From Clostridiales bacterium (GTDB taxonomy: Bacteria; Bacillota; Clostridia; Lachnospirales; Lachnospiraceae): a DNA stretch of 35,155 nucleotides. Numbering within the stretch: the stretch's first letter is position 1; every line of letters starts with the position of its first letter. The notes below the pieces were generated by a model. It had not been told where the DNA came from and did not search any database. It worked only from the letters and a program-made list of their open reading frames with translations. A program made the translations under genes and the position numbers. The stretch lies in contig JAAYJU010000142.1 in NCBI GenBank assembly GCA_012522735.1, positions 1 through 35,155 of the forward strand, given 5' to 3'. Of this stretch, positions 1-7,601 are shown in pieces.

Positions 1-52
1 CTTTTTGAGCACCTGCAAAGATGCTCTATTCGTCATGCAGTTTTCAATGTTC
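1..52 (-). other. rRNA operon leader-like sequence (gene body outside window)
   Basis: Read on the minus strand, this edge contains ACATTGAAAACTGCATGACG followed by a small hairpin (GAGCA/TGCTC). The phrase 'TTGAAAACTG' is characteristic of the spacer and leader sequences just upstream of 16S or 23S genes in clostridia. A minus-strand promoter lies about 100 bases upstream. I infer that an rRNA gene starts to the left of the window. No mature rRNA sequence is visible here, so this rests on resemblance only. Confidence 0.4.
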
Positions 53-155
53 AAATATACTTAAAACATATTTCTATGTTTTAATCGAAAATATCATTTT
101 AGACTTGACTTTTAATAGTTAGTCTTTCATTACTATCAATTTTCTTTATATTGAA

Positions 156-184
156 ATTATAACCTATTATGCTGTAAAATTCAA
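156..184 (-). promoter_or_regulatory. Sigma-A-like promoter, minus strand
   Basis: On the minus strand there is TTGAAT at 184-179, a 17-base spacer and a perfect TATAAT at 161-156. It would fire leftward into the rRNA-leader-like sequence at the window edge. The match is good but no transcription data are available. Confidence 0.55.
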
Positions 185-203
185 CGTAAAACTTTACAGC
201 ATA
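168..203. promoter_or_regulatory. Dyad overlapping the minus-strand promoter (candidate operator)
   Basis: TATGCTGTAAA at 168-178 is repeated inverted as TTTACAGCATA at 193-203, an 11-base perfect dyad with a 14-base centre. The left arm fills the spacer of the minus-strand promoter and the -35 box lies in the centre. This is the geometry of a repressor site. No regulator can be named. Confidence 0.4.
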
Positions 204-249
204 AATATGTTTTCAGTTTGTAAGTATTTCCTCTAGCATTAGGTAAATG

Positions 250-278
250 TTGACAATTGCTTAATTATAAAGCATGAT
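250..278 (+). promoter_or_regulatory. Possible promoter for the serpin gene
   Basis: A perfect TTGACA at 250-255 is followed, after 17 bases, by CATGAT at 273-278, a weak -10 box. It would give a leader of about 45 bases before the serpin start. The weak -10 keeps this tentative. Confidence 0.3.
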
Positions 279-331
279 TAAATTATAGCCAAAGATGATT
301 TGATATTGAAAACGTATAATAAAGGAGAGAG

Positions 332-1645
332 ATGAAACAGATTATAAAGCGTTATTTATTGTTTTGTAACGTACTATTAATTTGTATGATATATGTTTCT
401 TGTTCTGGTGATATAGAATATAAGGATTTAAATAAGGGCAAAGGTAGCGTTTCAGATGTGATAATTGAAACTACAGAGAATGTCATGCCTGTTAATGATT
501 CCAGTCACAAGGAAGAGATAAGTAATGAGTTTCTACAAAAATTCTATGATTTTACTGAACAAACCTCAGTAGATATCTTTCAACAAAACATAGATGAAAA
601 CCAAATCTATGCTCCCCTTAACTTGTATCTGTCACTATCTATGCTTAATGAATTATCTGTGGGAGAAGCAAGGGAGGAGATAGAAGAGGCATTAGGTATA
701 TCAGATGCTAAAGATAATGCGTTAGAGTTGGATACCGCAATATACGCCTTAGAAAAGAGAAGATTAGCTCTAGGTAGACTTAATATAAATAATTCTTTGT
801 GGCTAAGTGACGAACTAAGCTATCAGGATGATCTATTAGATATGCTACAAAATCAATATAAAACTGAAATATATAAAGGAGATCTAAAGAGCAGTATTTT
901 TCAGGATAAAATGACAAAATGGGTATATGAGAATACTAATTCTGAATTTCAACCTGACTATCATAAATCTCTTGACGTGACAGATCCACATGCATTTATT
1001 TCCTTAAATACCTTGGATTTCTATAATGAGTGGTTGAATCCATTTGATGAAGAGGATACAAGAGCAGAGTCTTTTTTCCTAAGTGGTAATGAGGAGATTT
1101 CCTGTGATTTTATGAAGATGGAGGATTTGTTTCATCCTTTTATGATTGGAGAAGATTACAAGACAACCATATGTATATTAAAAGAAAATGAATCAATGCT
1201 TTTTATACTTCCTGAGGAAGGTTTGTTAGTGGAGGATTTCATAGAGAAGAGAGGCAAATTATCAGACATCATCTATGACTGGACCAATAATAAGTTTTCT
1301 ATGGGTAAGGTGAAATTAAGTGTTCCTAAGTTTGCCTATGAGAATGAAATCGACTTGAAAGTAACAACGGAAAGTATGGGAATTAAGAGAATATTTGATA
1401 TAAATTCAAAAGCATTTTCTGGATTTGCGGATGAAAACATATATATCACTGACATCTGGCAAGCATCAAAAATTGAAATTGATGAAAAGGGTTGCTCTAC
1501 CTCCTCTTATACGGAGATAAGGGCTCAAGGCTCAGGGGTATCGAAGAATGAAGTGGAAATATATCTTAATAGGCCATTTATTTATATACTTTATAAAGAT
1601 AAAGTGCCATTTTTGATAGGAGTTGTTCGAAACCCTATAGGATAA
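332..1645 (+). CDS. Serpin-family lipoprotein
   Basis: Predicted 437-residue serine protease inhibitor of the serpin fold, exported and probably lipid-anchored. The N-terminus has a hydrophobic signal segment (about residues 8-23) ending in a Val-Ser-Cys lipobox-like site. The serpin domain runs from about residue 70 to the end. The C-terminus carries the family signature, with EVEIYLNRPFIYIL followed by PFLIGVVRNP. The hinge of the reactive-centre loop reads EKGCSTSSYTE from residue 385; Glu-Lys-Gly matches the inhibitory hinge, but Cys in place of the usual Thr/Ser is unusual. The scissile P1 residue cannot be fixed because the loop length differs from the model serpins. The start follows GGAGAG by a few bases. 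The next gene begins 15 bases downstream and is probably co-transcribed. The identification is firm; inhibitory activity is inferred. Confidence 0.88.
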   Translation: MKQIIKRYLLFCNVLLICMIYVSCSGDIEYKDLNKGKGSVSDVIIETTENVMPVNDSSHKEEISNEFLQKFYDFTEQTSVDIFQQNIDENQIYAPLNLYLSLSMLNELSVGEAREEIEEALGISDAKDNALELDTAIYALEKRRLALGRLNINNSLWLSDELSYQDDLLDMLQNQYKTEIYKGDLKSSIFQDKMTKWVYENTNSEFQPDYHKSLDVTDPHAFISLNTLDFYNEWLNPFDEEDTRAESFFLSGNEEISCDFMKMEDLFHPFMIGEDYKTTICILKENESMLFILPEEGLLVEDFIEKRGKLSDIIYDWTNNKFSMGKVKLSVPKFAYENEIDLKVTTESMGIKRIFDINSKAFSGFADENIYITDIWQASKIEIDEKGCSTSSYTEIRAQGSGVSKNEVEIYLNRPFIYILYKDKVPFLIGVVRNPIG

Positions 1646-1660
1646 CCCTGAGGAGGATTT

Positions 1661-2152
1661 ATGAAACGATATAATAAAAAAATCATACTATTATTTGCTA
1701 TTATATTTATATTAATCATGTTTACATGGTATCTTACTCCAGTTAAAAAGAATATAACCACATCTTTATGCTCAATGGATGGGGAGCAGATAAATGCTGC
1801 TTTTAATATTAGTTGGCATAGGCATATTGCACGTCCAACAGAGTTATAGGGAACGATAGGAATAGATGAAATTACATATGTTAGTGTTCATGAAACTAAT
1901 TTAGAGATAAATAATGGTAACTTTTTAGATAATATAAAAAGAAAGCTAAGGAATGAAATGCCGATACAATGGTTTGGTATTCCTTCTAATGATGCTTTTG
2001 ATATTCATAACAATAATGTTCAGATAAATCATATAGATAGGGACTTTAATACTGTATATATGATAGTTAGTAGAGATGATATATCAACTACATATTATGG
2101 TCCTGCTGAAACTGCAAAAGAAGCTAATGCAATATCGTCAAGATTAAAGTAA
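1661..2152 (+). pseudogene. Membrane-anchored protein gene interrupted by an in-frame amber codon
   Basis: An ATG after a strong GAGGAGG site opens a 62-residue frame with one N-terminal membrane segment (about residues 8-25). It stops at TAG, 1847-1849. The same frame then stays open, with no further stop, to TAA at 2150-2152. Joined, the two parts give about 163 residues: a membrane anchor plus a soluble domain ending in TYYGPAETAKEANAISSRLK. The second part has no ribosome site at its first ATG (1958). A single C-to-T change of a CAG glutamine codon would explain the stop. I do not recognise the family. It sits 15 bases after the serpin gene, probably in one operon, so an accessory role at the membrane is possible. 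A sequencing error or programmed readthrough are alternatives. Confidence 0.7.
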
Positions 2153-2190
2153 GTGAAATTATATACATTTCTACACATGCTAATAACAAG

Positions 2191-2236
2191 GATACACCTG
2201 TATTTTATGAATATATAGTTTATGTGTATCTTTTTT
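2191..2236 (+). terminator. Rho-independent terminator after the serpin operon
   Basis: GATACAC at 2191-2197 pairs with GTGTATC at 2224-2230 and is followed directly by TTTTTT. The loop is long and the stem AT-rich, so the strength is moderate. Confidence 0.6.
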
Positions 2237-2531
2237 GTGTCTATATTTTTCTATCTAATAATACCTCTTTCTGATATTACCTATAACGGCTAACTGTATG
2301 ATTTCAACATGTATGATTTCAAAATAAAAACAGGATTTGTAATATTTCATCTAATGGTGTATAATTATGGCAAATTTGATTTCGTTAATAATAAGAATTT
2401 GATTTTGTATTTGTACAGGGGAACTGCGGATTATAGCAATAATGAGAAGTTAAAAGTTCAAAAATAAATATATATTTAGTAGAATTGTAAAGAGAAACAT
2501 TATTACTTTTTAATAGATAAGAGGATACACT
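2237..2531. other. Intergenic region with a direct repeat and a cassette-boundary-like motif
   Basis: No gene is supported here. GTATGATTTCAA occurs twice in a row (2296-2307 and 2311-2322). At 2421-2451, GAACTGCGGATTATAGC runs on into AATGAGAAGTT. The first part resembles the AACTGCGAACTAA core found near 6345, and the second is an inverted, one-mismatch form of the AACTTCCCATT core found at 6284 and 7276. This suggests the left boundary of the accessory island. Confidence 0.4.
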
Positions 2532-4091
2532 ATGAGATATTATGGTATTATTAGAAAAAGAAATATTGAAAAAATAATATATAGTTTTGAGAAACATAGG
2601 CGTTTTTGTTCACAATATACTACTCTAGATAAGAAAAAACGTGAACACCGTAAATTTAATTATATTCATAGTTTTGTTGAACCATACAAGTTTAGAGCGG
2701 AAAACTTAGGTATTCCGGAAAAGAAATATTACACACCTATCTGTATAATTACATCCGATCTTATTTTGAGAGAAAACATTCCTCAGTTAAAATCCGGATT
2801 AATTAAGTTGTTAAAAAAACAATACTCTCATAAATTCTTTGGAGGACAGCAGTCAATTGATGAAATACTTAGGAATATTGAAGAAATGGACGATACATTG
2901 ACATCATGGTATGACTGCATTGATATTGGTAGATTTGATTTTGAAAGAGATAATACGTTGAACCAAGATATTTCCTACTTTGATGTATATATTAAAAATA
3001 CTAATTCTTCTTATCTATCGATAGAATTTCACCTTTATTTTGGTGATATTTTTCAAAGAGATCAAATTCAAATAATTAATAGCAATTATATTAATCTTAA
3101 AGGATATACTGTACCAGGTTTTATGTAGAATCGTAAAATTAGTGGAGGTAATCGAACATATAATGTCACACATTATAATAATGCGCATTTGAAAAGTGAC
3201 TTAATCTATGAGAGTATATCCATACTTAAGTGGCGATTTTATAATAAGATTCAAAAGTATTTTCCAACTATACTTCATCAAAAAAAAGTCAACCCGCCGA
3301 GTATTAACATTTATAAAACTAATATAAACTATACTGAAGAAACTGGTCGTCATTTCTGGGATTCTGTAGGTATTTCAGGTTATAAAGGGCAATTTATAGA
3401 TGAATCCCGAAAGCTATTTTTTAAGACAAATCTTAGTGGGAGATACGAGCGAAACAAACGAACAGATTTAATTTATGTAGTAAATGAATTGACTATGGAT
3501 CATGAGCCGGGATACTATTCTACTGACTTTCAGATAATAAATGAATTTGCAGAAAATCTAAGTACTAATATTTTCAAATTTACTTTACTAGACGCATTGA
3601 ATGAGTTGGTCGCTAATGATTTAATTTCATATAAATTAAGCCTAAATAAAATTAAACTTAGAAAAAACAGATTTAATAAGTTATTAAAGCTTCGATACTT
3701 ATATGAAAAAAACATAGATTTCTACAAAAGATATGTATGTGATGATATATGGGAAAATGCGCAAAATGAAATTGCCCATGTATTTAATGGGAAAAAACTG
3801 AAACATTCCTATGATTATCGGGTTTTAACTGATTCTCCTGTAGTTTCAAAAAGTAAGATTATCGAACAAATCAAAGCCCTATGTACAGAATTTGATGAAA
3901 AGACTTCTATTCTCCAACATCTGGCAGCATATAAAAACGAAAACAGAAATAGAATAATTAACTTAATCATGCTGTTGTTAACTATTACTACCATTGTATT
4001 TATTATCTTCCCAGAATTAAGTAAAGAGGTTGCAAAGTTTCTACTATATATTTGGAGCTTCATTAAGGATATTTCTACAGCAATAATGTAA
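2532..4091 (+). pseudogene. Large gene of unknown function with C-terminal membrane helix, split by an amber codon
   Basis: The frame opens at ATG 2532 after AAGAGGA and stops at TAG, 3126-3128, giving 198 residues. The same frame then continues without another stop to TAA at 4089-4091. The bridging codons read naturally (NRKISGGNRTYNVTHYNNAH). The downstream half offers only a TTG (3189) with no ribosome site, while the nearest ATG is out of frame. Restored, the protein would be about 519 residues. It has a lysine- and tyrosine-rich soluble body and one strongly hydrophobic helix near the end (roughly IINLIMLLLTITTIVFII), followed by a second weaker one. I do not recognise the family. The position, at the head of a run of same-strand genes of unknown function, fits an accessory or defence-type gene, but this is speculation. 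A sequencing error would restore it. Confidence 0.6.
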
Positions 4092-4114
4092 ATAGATGGA
4101 CTTTATTAATGTGA

Positions 4115-4130
4115 CATAAATTATGAATTA
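4115..4130 (+). repeat. Island intergenic repeat, core copy 1 (diverged)
   Basis: CATAAATTATGAATTA matches the core CATAAATTGTGAATTA at 6264 with one mismatch. About 24 bases further, TTATTATGTTTATCA resembles the tail of the copies at 5817 and 7244. It lies between the amber-broken gene and the HNH-like gene. Confidence 0.45.
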
Positions 4131-4223
4131 TAGTTAAGTAATAGATACGAAAAATTTATTATGTTTATCATGTAGCATTAAATCAGAAGATAATTTAAAA
4201 ATACATACGAAGAGGCGATTATA

Positions 4224-4826
4224 ATGAACTGTTCAGAATATGAAAACGTCAAACACTTTACATACGTTGAATATTGCGATTATTTGCAAAAGAAACATGG
4301 TATCGGAAAATATGATTATATGACAAAATTATGGAACAAAAATACAAAATGTACTCGAACAAAAGAAGGCTTGATTGCTCACCATAAGTACGAGAACTGT
4401 GCTATAATGCTTTCAAAAAAAGAATTTGCTATGTCAAATCCATTTGAGTGGCAATTAGCGAAAAATATTGTTTTTTGTGACTACTTAGAACATCTGCTAC
4501 TACATGTGTTAATATGTGAACAACCATCAGAAGATAAAAACGACTTAGAAGCAGTTGGTATAGGTGGAGTTATTAATTTCATTGTACCTGAGTTGAATGA
4601 TTTTTATAGTGGTTGGGTCACTAAACAAGAATGGCAAAAAAATTGCCACGACTTGATTAAGGGCGATAAAGACGTTTATTTAACTATAATAAAAAGATTT
4701 AGAAGCTCTTGTAAAAACAATCCGTTTTTTTCTGAAGACGGTTTATTTAAAAGTTTCAATGAACGATATGGATTGTGGTCGTCAACAAAAAACAAATCAA
4801 TCTATAACGAAATAAAATCATTATAG
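4224..4826 (+). CDS. Putative HNH-like protein
   Basis: A 200-residue soluble protein without signal peptide or membrane segment. The middle carries GLIAHHKYEN, then, about 30 residues on, NIVFCDYLEHLLLHVLICEQ. A paired histidine followed by Asn, Cys and a Glu-His...His helix is the arrangement of an HNH (beta-beta-alpha-metal) nuclease core, although the usual second Cys-x-x-Cys knuckle is absent. The N-terminal part (KHFTYVEYCDYLQKKHG) may be a helical recognition segment. The ATG is preceded by GAGGCG at a suitable distance. It stands alone between two copies of the island's intergenic repeat. Nuclease activity is an inference from the motif; a structural zinc site is the main alternative. 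I do not know a named family for it. Confidence 0.55.
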   Translation: MNCSEYENVKHFTYVEYCDYLQKKHGIGKYDYMTKLWNKNTKCTRTKEGLIAHHKYENCAIMLSKKEFAMSNPFEWQLAKNIVFCDYLEHLLLHVLICEQPSEDKNDLEAVGIGGVINFIVPELNDFYSGWVTKQEWQKNCHDLIKGDKDVYLTIIKRFRSSCKNNPFFSEDGLFKSFNERYGLWSSTKNKSIYNEIKSL

Positions 4827-4855
4827 AGCGGTTTCTCACAATGAGCAATCAGGGC

Positions 4856-4968
4856 AGTTCGAGATAATCTTGAACTTTCAATTATATTTGAGAAAAGCCC
4901 TTGAAGATAGGCTTTGGGAGGAATAATTGCAATAATGGGAAGTTCAGAGTGGAGAACTAAAATTCTCC
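4856..4968 (+). repeat. Cluster of hairpins and island repeat copy 2
   Basis: Three short hairpins stand in a row: AGTTC/GAACT (4856-4876), AAAGCC/GGCTTT (4894-4915) and GGAGAA/TTCTCC (4951-4968). Between the last two, AATAATGGGAAGTT is the inverted form of AACTTCCCATT with its neighbours, the core seen at 6284 and 7276. None of the hairpins has a convincing T-run, so I do not call them terminators. Confidence 0.4.
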
Positions 4969-5044
4969 TATGTAACATTTTTCAAAAGATGATTTTTCGT
5001 TATAAATAAAGCAATAAGTCATAGATAGAATAGGAGAATAAACA

Positions 5045-5638
5045 ATGGTTTATGAAGAAGACGGGAAAATTTATTATGAGAAATTAAATGATTTTATAAA
5101 GAGTTCAAGAGATTGGTTTGTAAACGTGGGAAGTAGTAAACCAGTACGAAATAAAAACAATATATCTGAAAAGGTGGCAGCAGATTTATTAAATTGTGAT
5201 AAATATGTTATTAAAATTTATATTAAATATGGTTTACTGCATTCAGATTGTATTGATGGAAAACATTATTTCACTTATGAATGGATAGAGGATTTTGCAA
5301 AAGACAATAGGCTTTTAGACGAATCCGGAAATTTGCCGAGTAAAACAGGATATGATAGTAAATATTATACCGACGAACTAGGGCGACTGATTGTTACCCC
5401 TATCATAATATGGATAGATAAAAACAATAAGGAGACTGATAAACCAAACCCTGAAAGTCCTCCGGTTAGATATGCGCAAACAATATGTGTCCATGGTAAG
5501 AAGCACAGGCACAGCATGGGTGTTGGTGGACGAGCTGAAGGATATTACTTAATGCCATTGCCCGAAGATATTAAGTTAATAAAAAAATATAATCTTAATC
5601 TTGGAGAACAATACAAAGATTTGTATTGTGACAATTAA
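5045..5638 (+). CDS. Protein of unknown function with a possible helix-turn-helix
   Basis: A 197-residue soluble protein whose ATG follows TAGGAG at a good distance. Residues about 42-68 (ISEKVAADLLNCDKYVIKIY and the next residues) look like the first helix-turn-helix of an excisionase or MerR-type domain, with YFTYEWIEDFAKDN after it as the expected wing and next helix. The C-terminal half holds a run of charged and prolyl residues, then ICVHGKKHRHSMGVGGRAEG, rich in His and Gly, which could bind metal or nucleic acid. No family is recognised. It stands alone between two intergenic repeat copies and shares its orientation with all island genes. A DNA-binding role is a guess from the motif. 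Confidence 0.5.
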   Translation: MVYEEDGKIYYEKLNDFIKSSRDWFVNVGSSKPVRNKNNISEKVAADLLNCDKYVIKIYIKYGLLHSDCIDGKHYFTYEWIEDFAKDNRLLDESGNLPSKTGYDSKYYTDELGRLIVTPIIIWIDKNNKETDKPNPESPPVRYAQTICVHGKKHRHSMGVGGRAEGYYLMPLPEDIKLIKKYNLNLGEQYKDLYCDN

Positions 5639-5679
5639 ATATCTCATCGAAAGGACAGGAGGCAGACCGAGGGGTGGCT

Positions 5680-5840
5680 GAGAATTTAGAGATGACTCAA
5701 TTCTCCAGTTTGTTTATATGCAGTCAAGATTTGCATAAGGGCATCAATGCGAAGAAAGACTTTGGACAAGTTCTATGAAAAATAATTTAAATGTTTTGCT
5801 ATATATGTGCTCAAAGTAACGTCCCGTTATGTTTATTAGG
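5680..5840 (+). repeat. Hairpin and island repeat copy 3
   Basis: In this gap before the next gene, GAGAATT (5680-5686) pairs with AATTCTC (5699-5705). At 5818-5840, AACGTCCCGTTATGTTTATT matches AACTTCCCATTTTGTTTATT near 7276 at 17 of 20 positions. The remainder of 5639-5926 shows no gene that I can support. Confidence 0.45.
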
Positions 5841-5926
5841 AAGACAATCGTGCATTGAATAATGTGAGTCGTATTTGTTACAAATGGCAAACCATCGATT
5901 ATTTATTTTTGCATAAGGAGTACACA

Positions 5927-6235
5927 ATGAATAACATTACTAAGAAATCATTAGAATTAGTGAACAAACTTTTCTCAAATGAGGACAAAGAACAAGCTAT
6001 CATATTATTAACAAATGAATGTGGGAATAATCTGCCTTATTGCGAAGAGTATATTCCTGAAGAATTAGACCGAATTCGCTTTGCCGCTATAAAAATATCC
6101 CAAGGAAATATTGGACAACTAGAATCGGCAATAATAATGGCAAAATCAGATTGGAGAGACCTACTTATGAGTGCTGACTTTGCAAAGGATGTTAATTTAC
6201 ATAATATATGGGCAGATGAAACCGTATCATTATAA
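5927..6235 (+). CDS. Conserved small protein of unknown function
   Basis: A 102-residue protein. The start at 5927 is chosen because AAGGAG stands 7 bases upstream; an upstream in-frame codon at 5855 would add 24 residues but has no ribosome site. The body reads DRIRFAAIKISQGNIGQLES and continues IIMAKSDWRDLLMSADFA. This 'ERIRFAALKLS...AxxDWRDxLxxAGF' pattern is one I associate with a widespread family of short bacterial proteins of unknown function, often in variable regions. It is all-helical in appearance, soluble, and has no catalytic signature. It lies alone between intergenic repeats, upstream of the methyltransferase. Confidence 0.6.
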   Translation: MNNITKKSLELVNKLFSNEDKEQAIILLTNECGNNLPYCEEYIPEELDRIRFAAIKISQGNIGQLESAIIMAKSDWRDLLMSADFAKDVNLHNIWADETVSL

Positions 6236-6252
6236 ATCTTTAATAATAGTGA

Positions 6253-6296
6253 TACGCCTTCTTCATAAATTGTGAATTAAGCAAACTTCCCATTGG
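6253..6296 (+). repeat. Island intergenic repeat copy 4
   Basis: TACGCCTTCTTCATAAATTG and the following TGAATTAAGC, AACTTCCCATT align over 44 bases with the copy at 7248, at about four of five positions. It lies just after the 102-residue protein gene. Confidence 0.6.
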
Positions 6297-6338
6297 TAAA
6301 AATATATTACATAAAAGATGGTAATGCATCGCTATTGT

Positions 6339-6355
6339 TATAAACTGCGAACTAA
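6339..6355 (+). repeat. Island intergenic repeat, core copy 5
   Basis: TATAAACTGCGAACTAA repeats the core of copy 4 (CATAAATTGTGAATTAA) with four changes, all pyrimidine exchanges. It lies 13 bases before the methyltransferase ribosome site, so two cores stand back to back with no gene between them. Confidence 0.45.
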
Positions 6356-6382
6356 CGATTATTATATAAGGAGGTGTTGAGT

Positions 6383-7219
6383 ATGACCGATTTTGATAAA
6401 GTTTCATCCTACTACGATGTATTCAATGAATGGGGAAGGTTAGATGCTCCGGAGGGGAAATTGGAATTTGACTTATGCTTACCAATAATTAATAAATATC
6501 TACCTCCCAATGCAGAAATACTTGATTTAGGCGGAGGGCCGGGCAGATACACGATTACATTGGCTCAATTAGGCTATACTCTGCATTTAGCTGACTTGTC
6601 TCAGACCTTATTAGACCAAGCAAAAAACAGAATTTTTGAGTTGGGGATTAATAATGTAAAATCTATCTCACAAATTAATGCAACTGATTTAAGTCTATAT
6701 AAAGACTCTTCATTTGATGCCGTACTACTTTTTGGGCCTCTTTATCACTTGACAAACGAATCTGAGAGACTTTCTTGTGTAAAGGAAGTAAACAGGGTAT
6801 TGAAAACAAACGGAGTTGTGTTTGCCAGCTTTATCCCATACCTCACAGGCGCTAAAGGCGTAGCTGTGAGGATGTTCCATTTTCCAGATCAAGCCGGAGT
6901 GGAAACATTAAGTCGGGTTTTTAATAATGGAATTTTTAATAATAATGCCAATCACGGCTTCCAAGAGGGGTACTATCCCACGTCTAAGGAAATAGCGCTA
7001 CTGTTCAACAAAAATGGATTTTCAAAAGTCTTGTTACGTTCAATTCGGGGCTGGGGAAGCGGCCAGGAAGAACAAATTTATAAACTGAAATCTGAAAATC
7101 CATTGGCATATGAGACTGTCATAGAGTTAATCAATAAAACGGCTGATGATCCATCAATAATAGAAATGTGTTCACACGCCATTTATATTGGGAAGAAAAA
7201 TGATACTAACTTCTACTAA
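6383..7219 (+). CDS. Class I SAM-dependent methyltransferase
   Basis: A 278-residue soluble methyltransferase of the type-11 kind. The start at 6383 is chosen because AAGGAGG ends 8 bases before it; GTG at 6374 lies inside that ribosome site. Motif I reads AEILDLGGGPGRY near residue 50, and the acidic residue ending strand 2 is in LHLADLS. DAVLLFGPLYHL is the motif IV region, followed by the helix EVNRVLKTNGVVFASF. The C-terminal part is specific to a subgroup and its substrate cannot be told from sequence. It stands alone between island repeats, so context does not help. The fold is secure; a small-molecule substrate is more likely than DNA because no NPPY or DPPY motif is present. Confidence 0.85.
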   Translation: MTDFDKVSSYYDVFNEWGRLDAPEGKLEFDLCLPIINKYLPPNAEILDLGGGPGRYTITLAQLGYTLHLADLSQTLLDQAKNRIFELGINNVKSISQINATDLSLYKDSSFDAVLLFGPLYHLTNESERLSCVKEVNRVLKTNGVVFASFIPYLTGAKGVAVRMFHFPDQAGVETLSRVFNNGIFNNNANHGFQEGYYPTSKEIALLFNKNGFSKVLLRSIRGWGSGQEEQIYKLKSENPLAYETVIELINKTADDPSIIEMCSHAIYIGKKNDTNFY

Positions 7220-7243
7220 TAAGCATAATACTAAGTTAGGTTA

Positions 7244-7299
7244 GTACGCTTTCTTTATCAATTGCGAATTAAATCAACTTCCCATTTTGTTTATTATAG
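7244..7299 (+). repeat. Island intergenic repeat copy 6 (most complete)
   Basis: This copy holds the whole pattern in order: TACGCTTTCTT, the core TATCAATTGCGAATTAA (7256-7272), AACTTCCCATT (7276-7286) and the tail TTGTTTATTATAG. It shares the first parts with copies 4 and 5 and the tail with copy 3. It marks the right end of the island. Confidence 0.6.
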
Positions 7300-7326
7300 A
7301 AAAATAAAAATAGGTAATCAAGTAAT

Positions 7327-7440
7327 CGCGAGACGCCTTCTCAGCTCGCGCCTCCTCGCAGCGGCATTTTTTCTTCACTTCGTTCGAAAAAAAGCCGCGG
7401 GAAGAATAAGAATGTCGGCGTGAAGGCCTCCATTCTCATT
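7327..7440. other. GC-rich block of three hairpins
   Basis: Within very AT-rich surroundings there are three consecutive dyads. CGCGAG/CTCGCG lies at 7327-7350. GCGGC plus TTTTTTC pairs with GAAAAAA plus GCCGC at 7361-7398, 12 of 13 bases. AGAATG/CATTCT with an inner GGC/GCC lies at 7409-7436, followed by CATTTTT. The last may terminate the methyltransferase transcript. The block is unlike its neighbours in composition and could be a mobile repeat or a structured RNA; no coding frame is credible. Confidence 0.5.
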
Positions 7441-7486
7441 TTTCCTAGTTTCTGTCTGTGAGAGTTTGAATACAATCTGGACACAG

Positions 7487-7528
7487 AAAAAGATAAGAAC
7501 CTATGCTTTGCATAGGTTCTTATCTTTT
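7487..7528 (-). terminator. Strong terminator of the tRNA-Gly gene
   Basis: A perfect 19-bp stem (AAAAGATAAGAACCTATGC with its complement) closes a three-base loop at 7488-7528. It begins two bases beyond the tRNA 3' end, and the minus-strand arm ends in TTTTT. Its symmetry would also stop plus-strand transcription. Confidence 0.85.
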
Positions 7529-7529
7529 A

Positions 7530-7601
7530 AGCGCGAGACGAGATTCGAACTCGCGACCCTCGCCTTGGCAAGGCGATGCTCTACCACTGAGCCACTCGCG
7601 C
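7530..7601 (-). tRNA. tRNA-Gly (anticodon GCC)
   Basis: The minus strand folds into a complete 72-base tRNA: acceptor GCGCGAG/CTCGCGC, D-loop AGTGGTA, anticodon stem TCGCC/GGCGA around TTGCCAA, and T-arm GCGAG-TTCGAAT-CTCGT. The anticodon is GCC, glycine. The discriminator base is U, as usual for glycine tRNAs. CCA is not encoded. It stands between the accessory island and the conserved region, a frequent integration position, though no att repeat was seen. Confidence 0.95.

Noticed and set aside
1847-3128. Reassignment of TAG to an amino acid
   Set aside because: TAG is the normal stop of intact genes here (first ABC gene, leuC, araD), so a genome-wide reassignment does not fit; only local readthrough or mutation remain.
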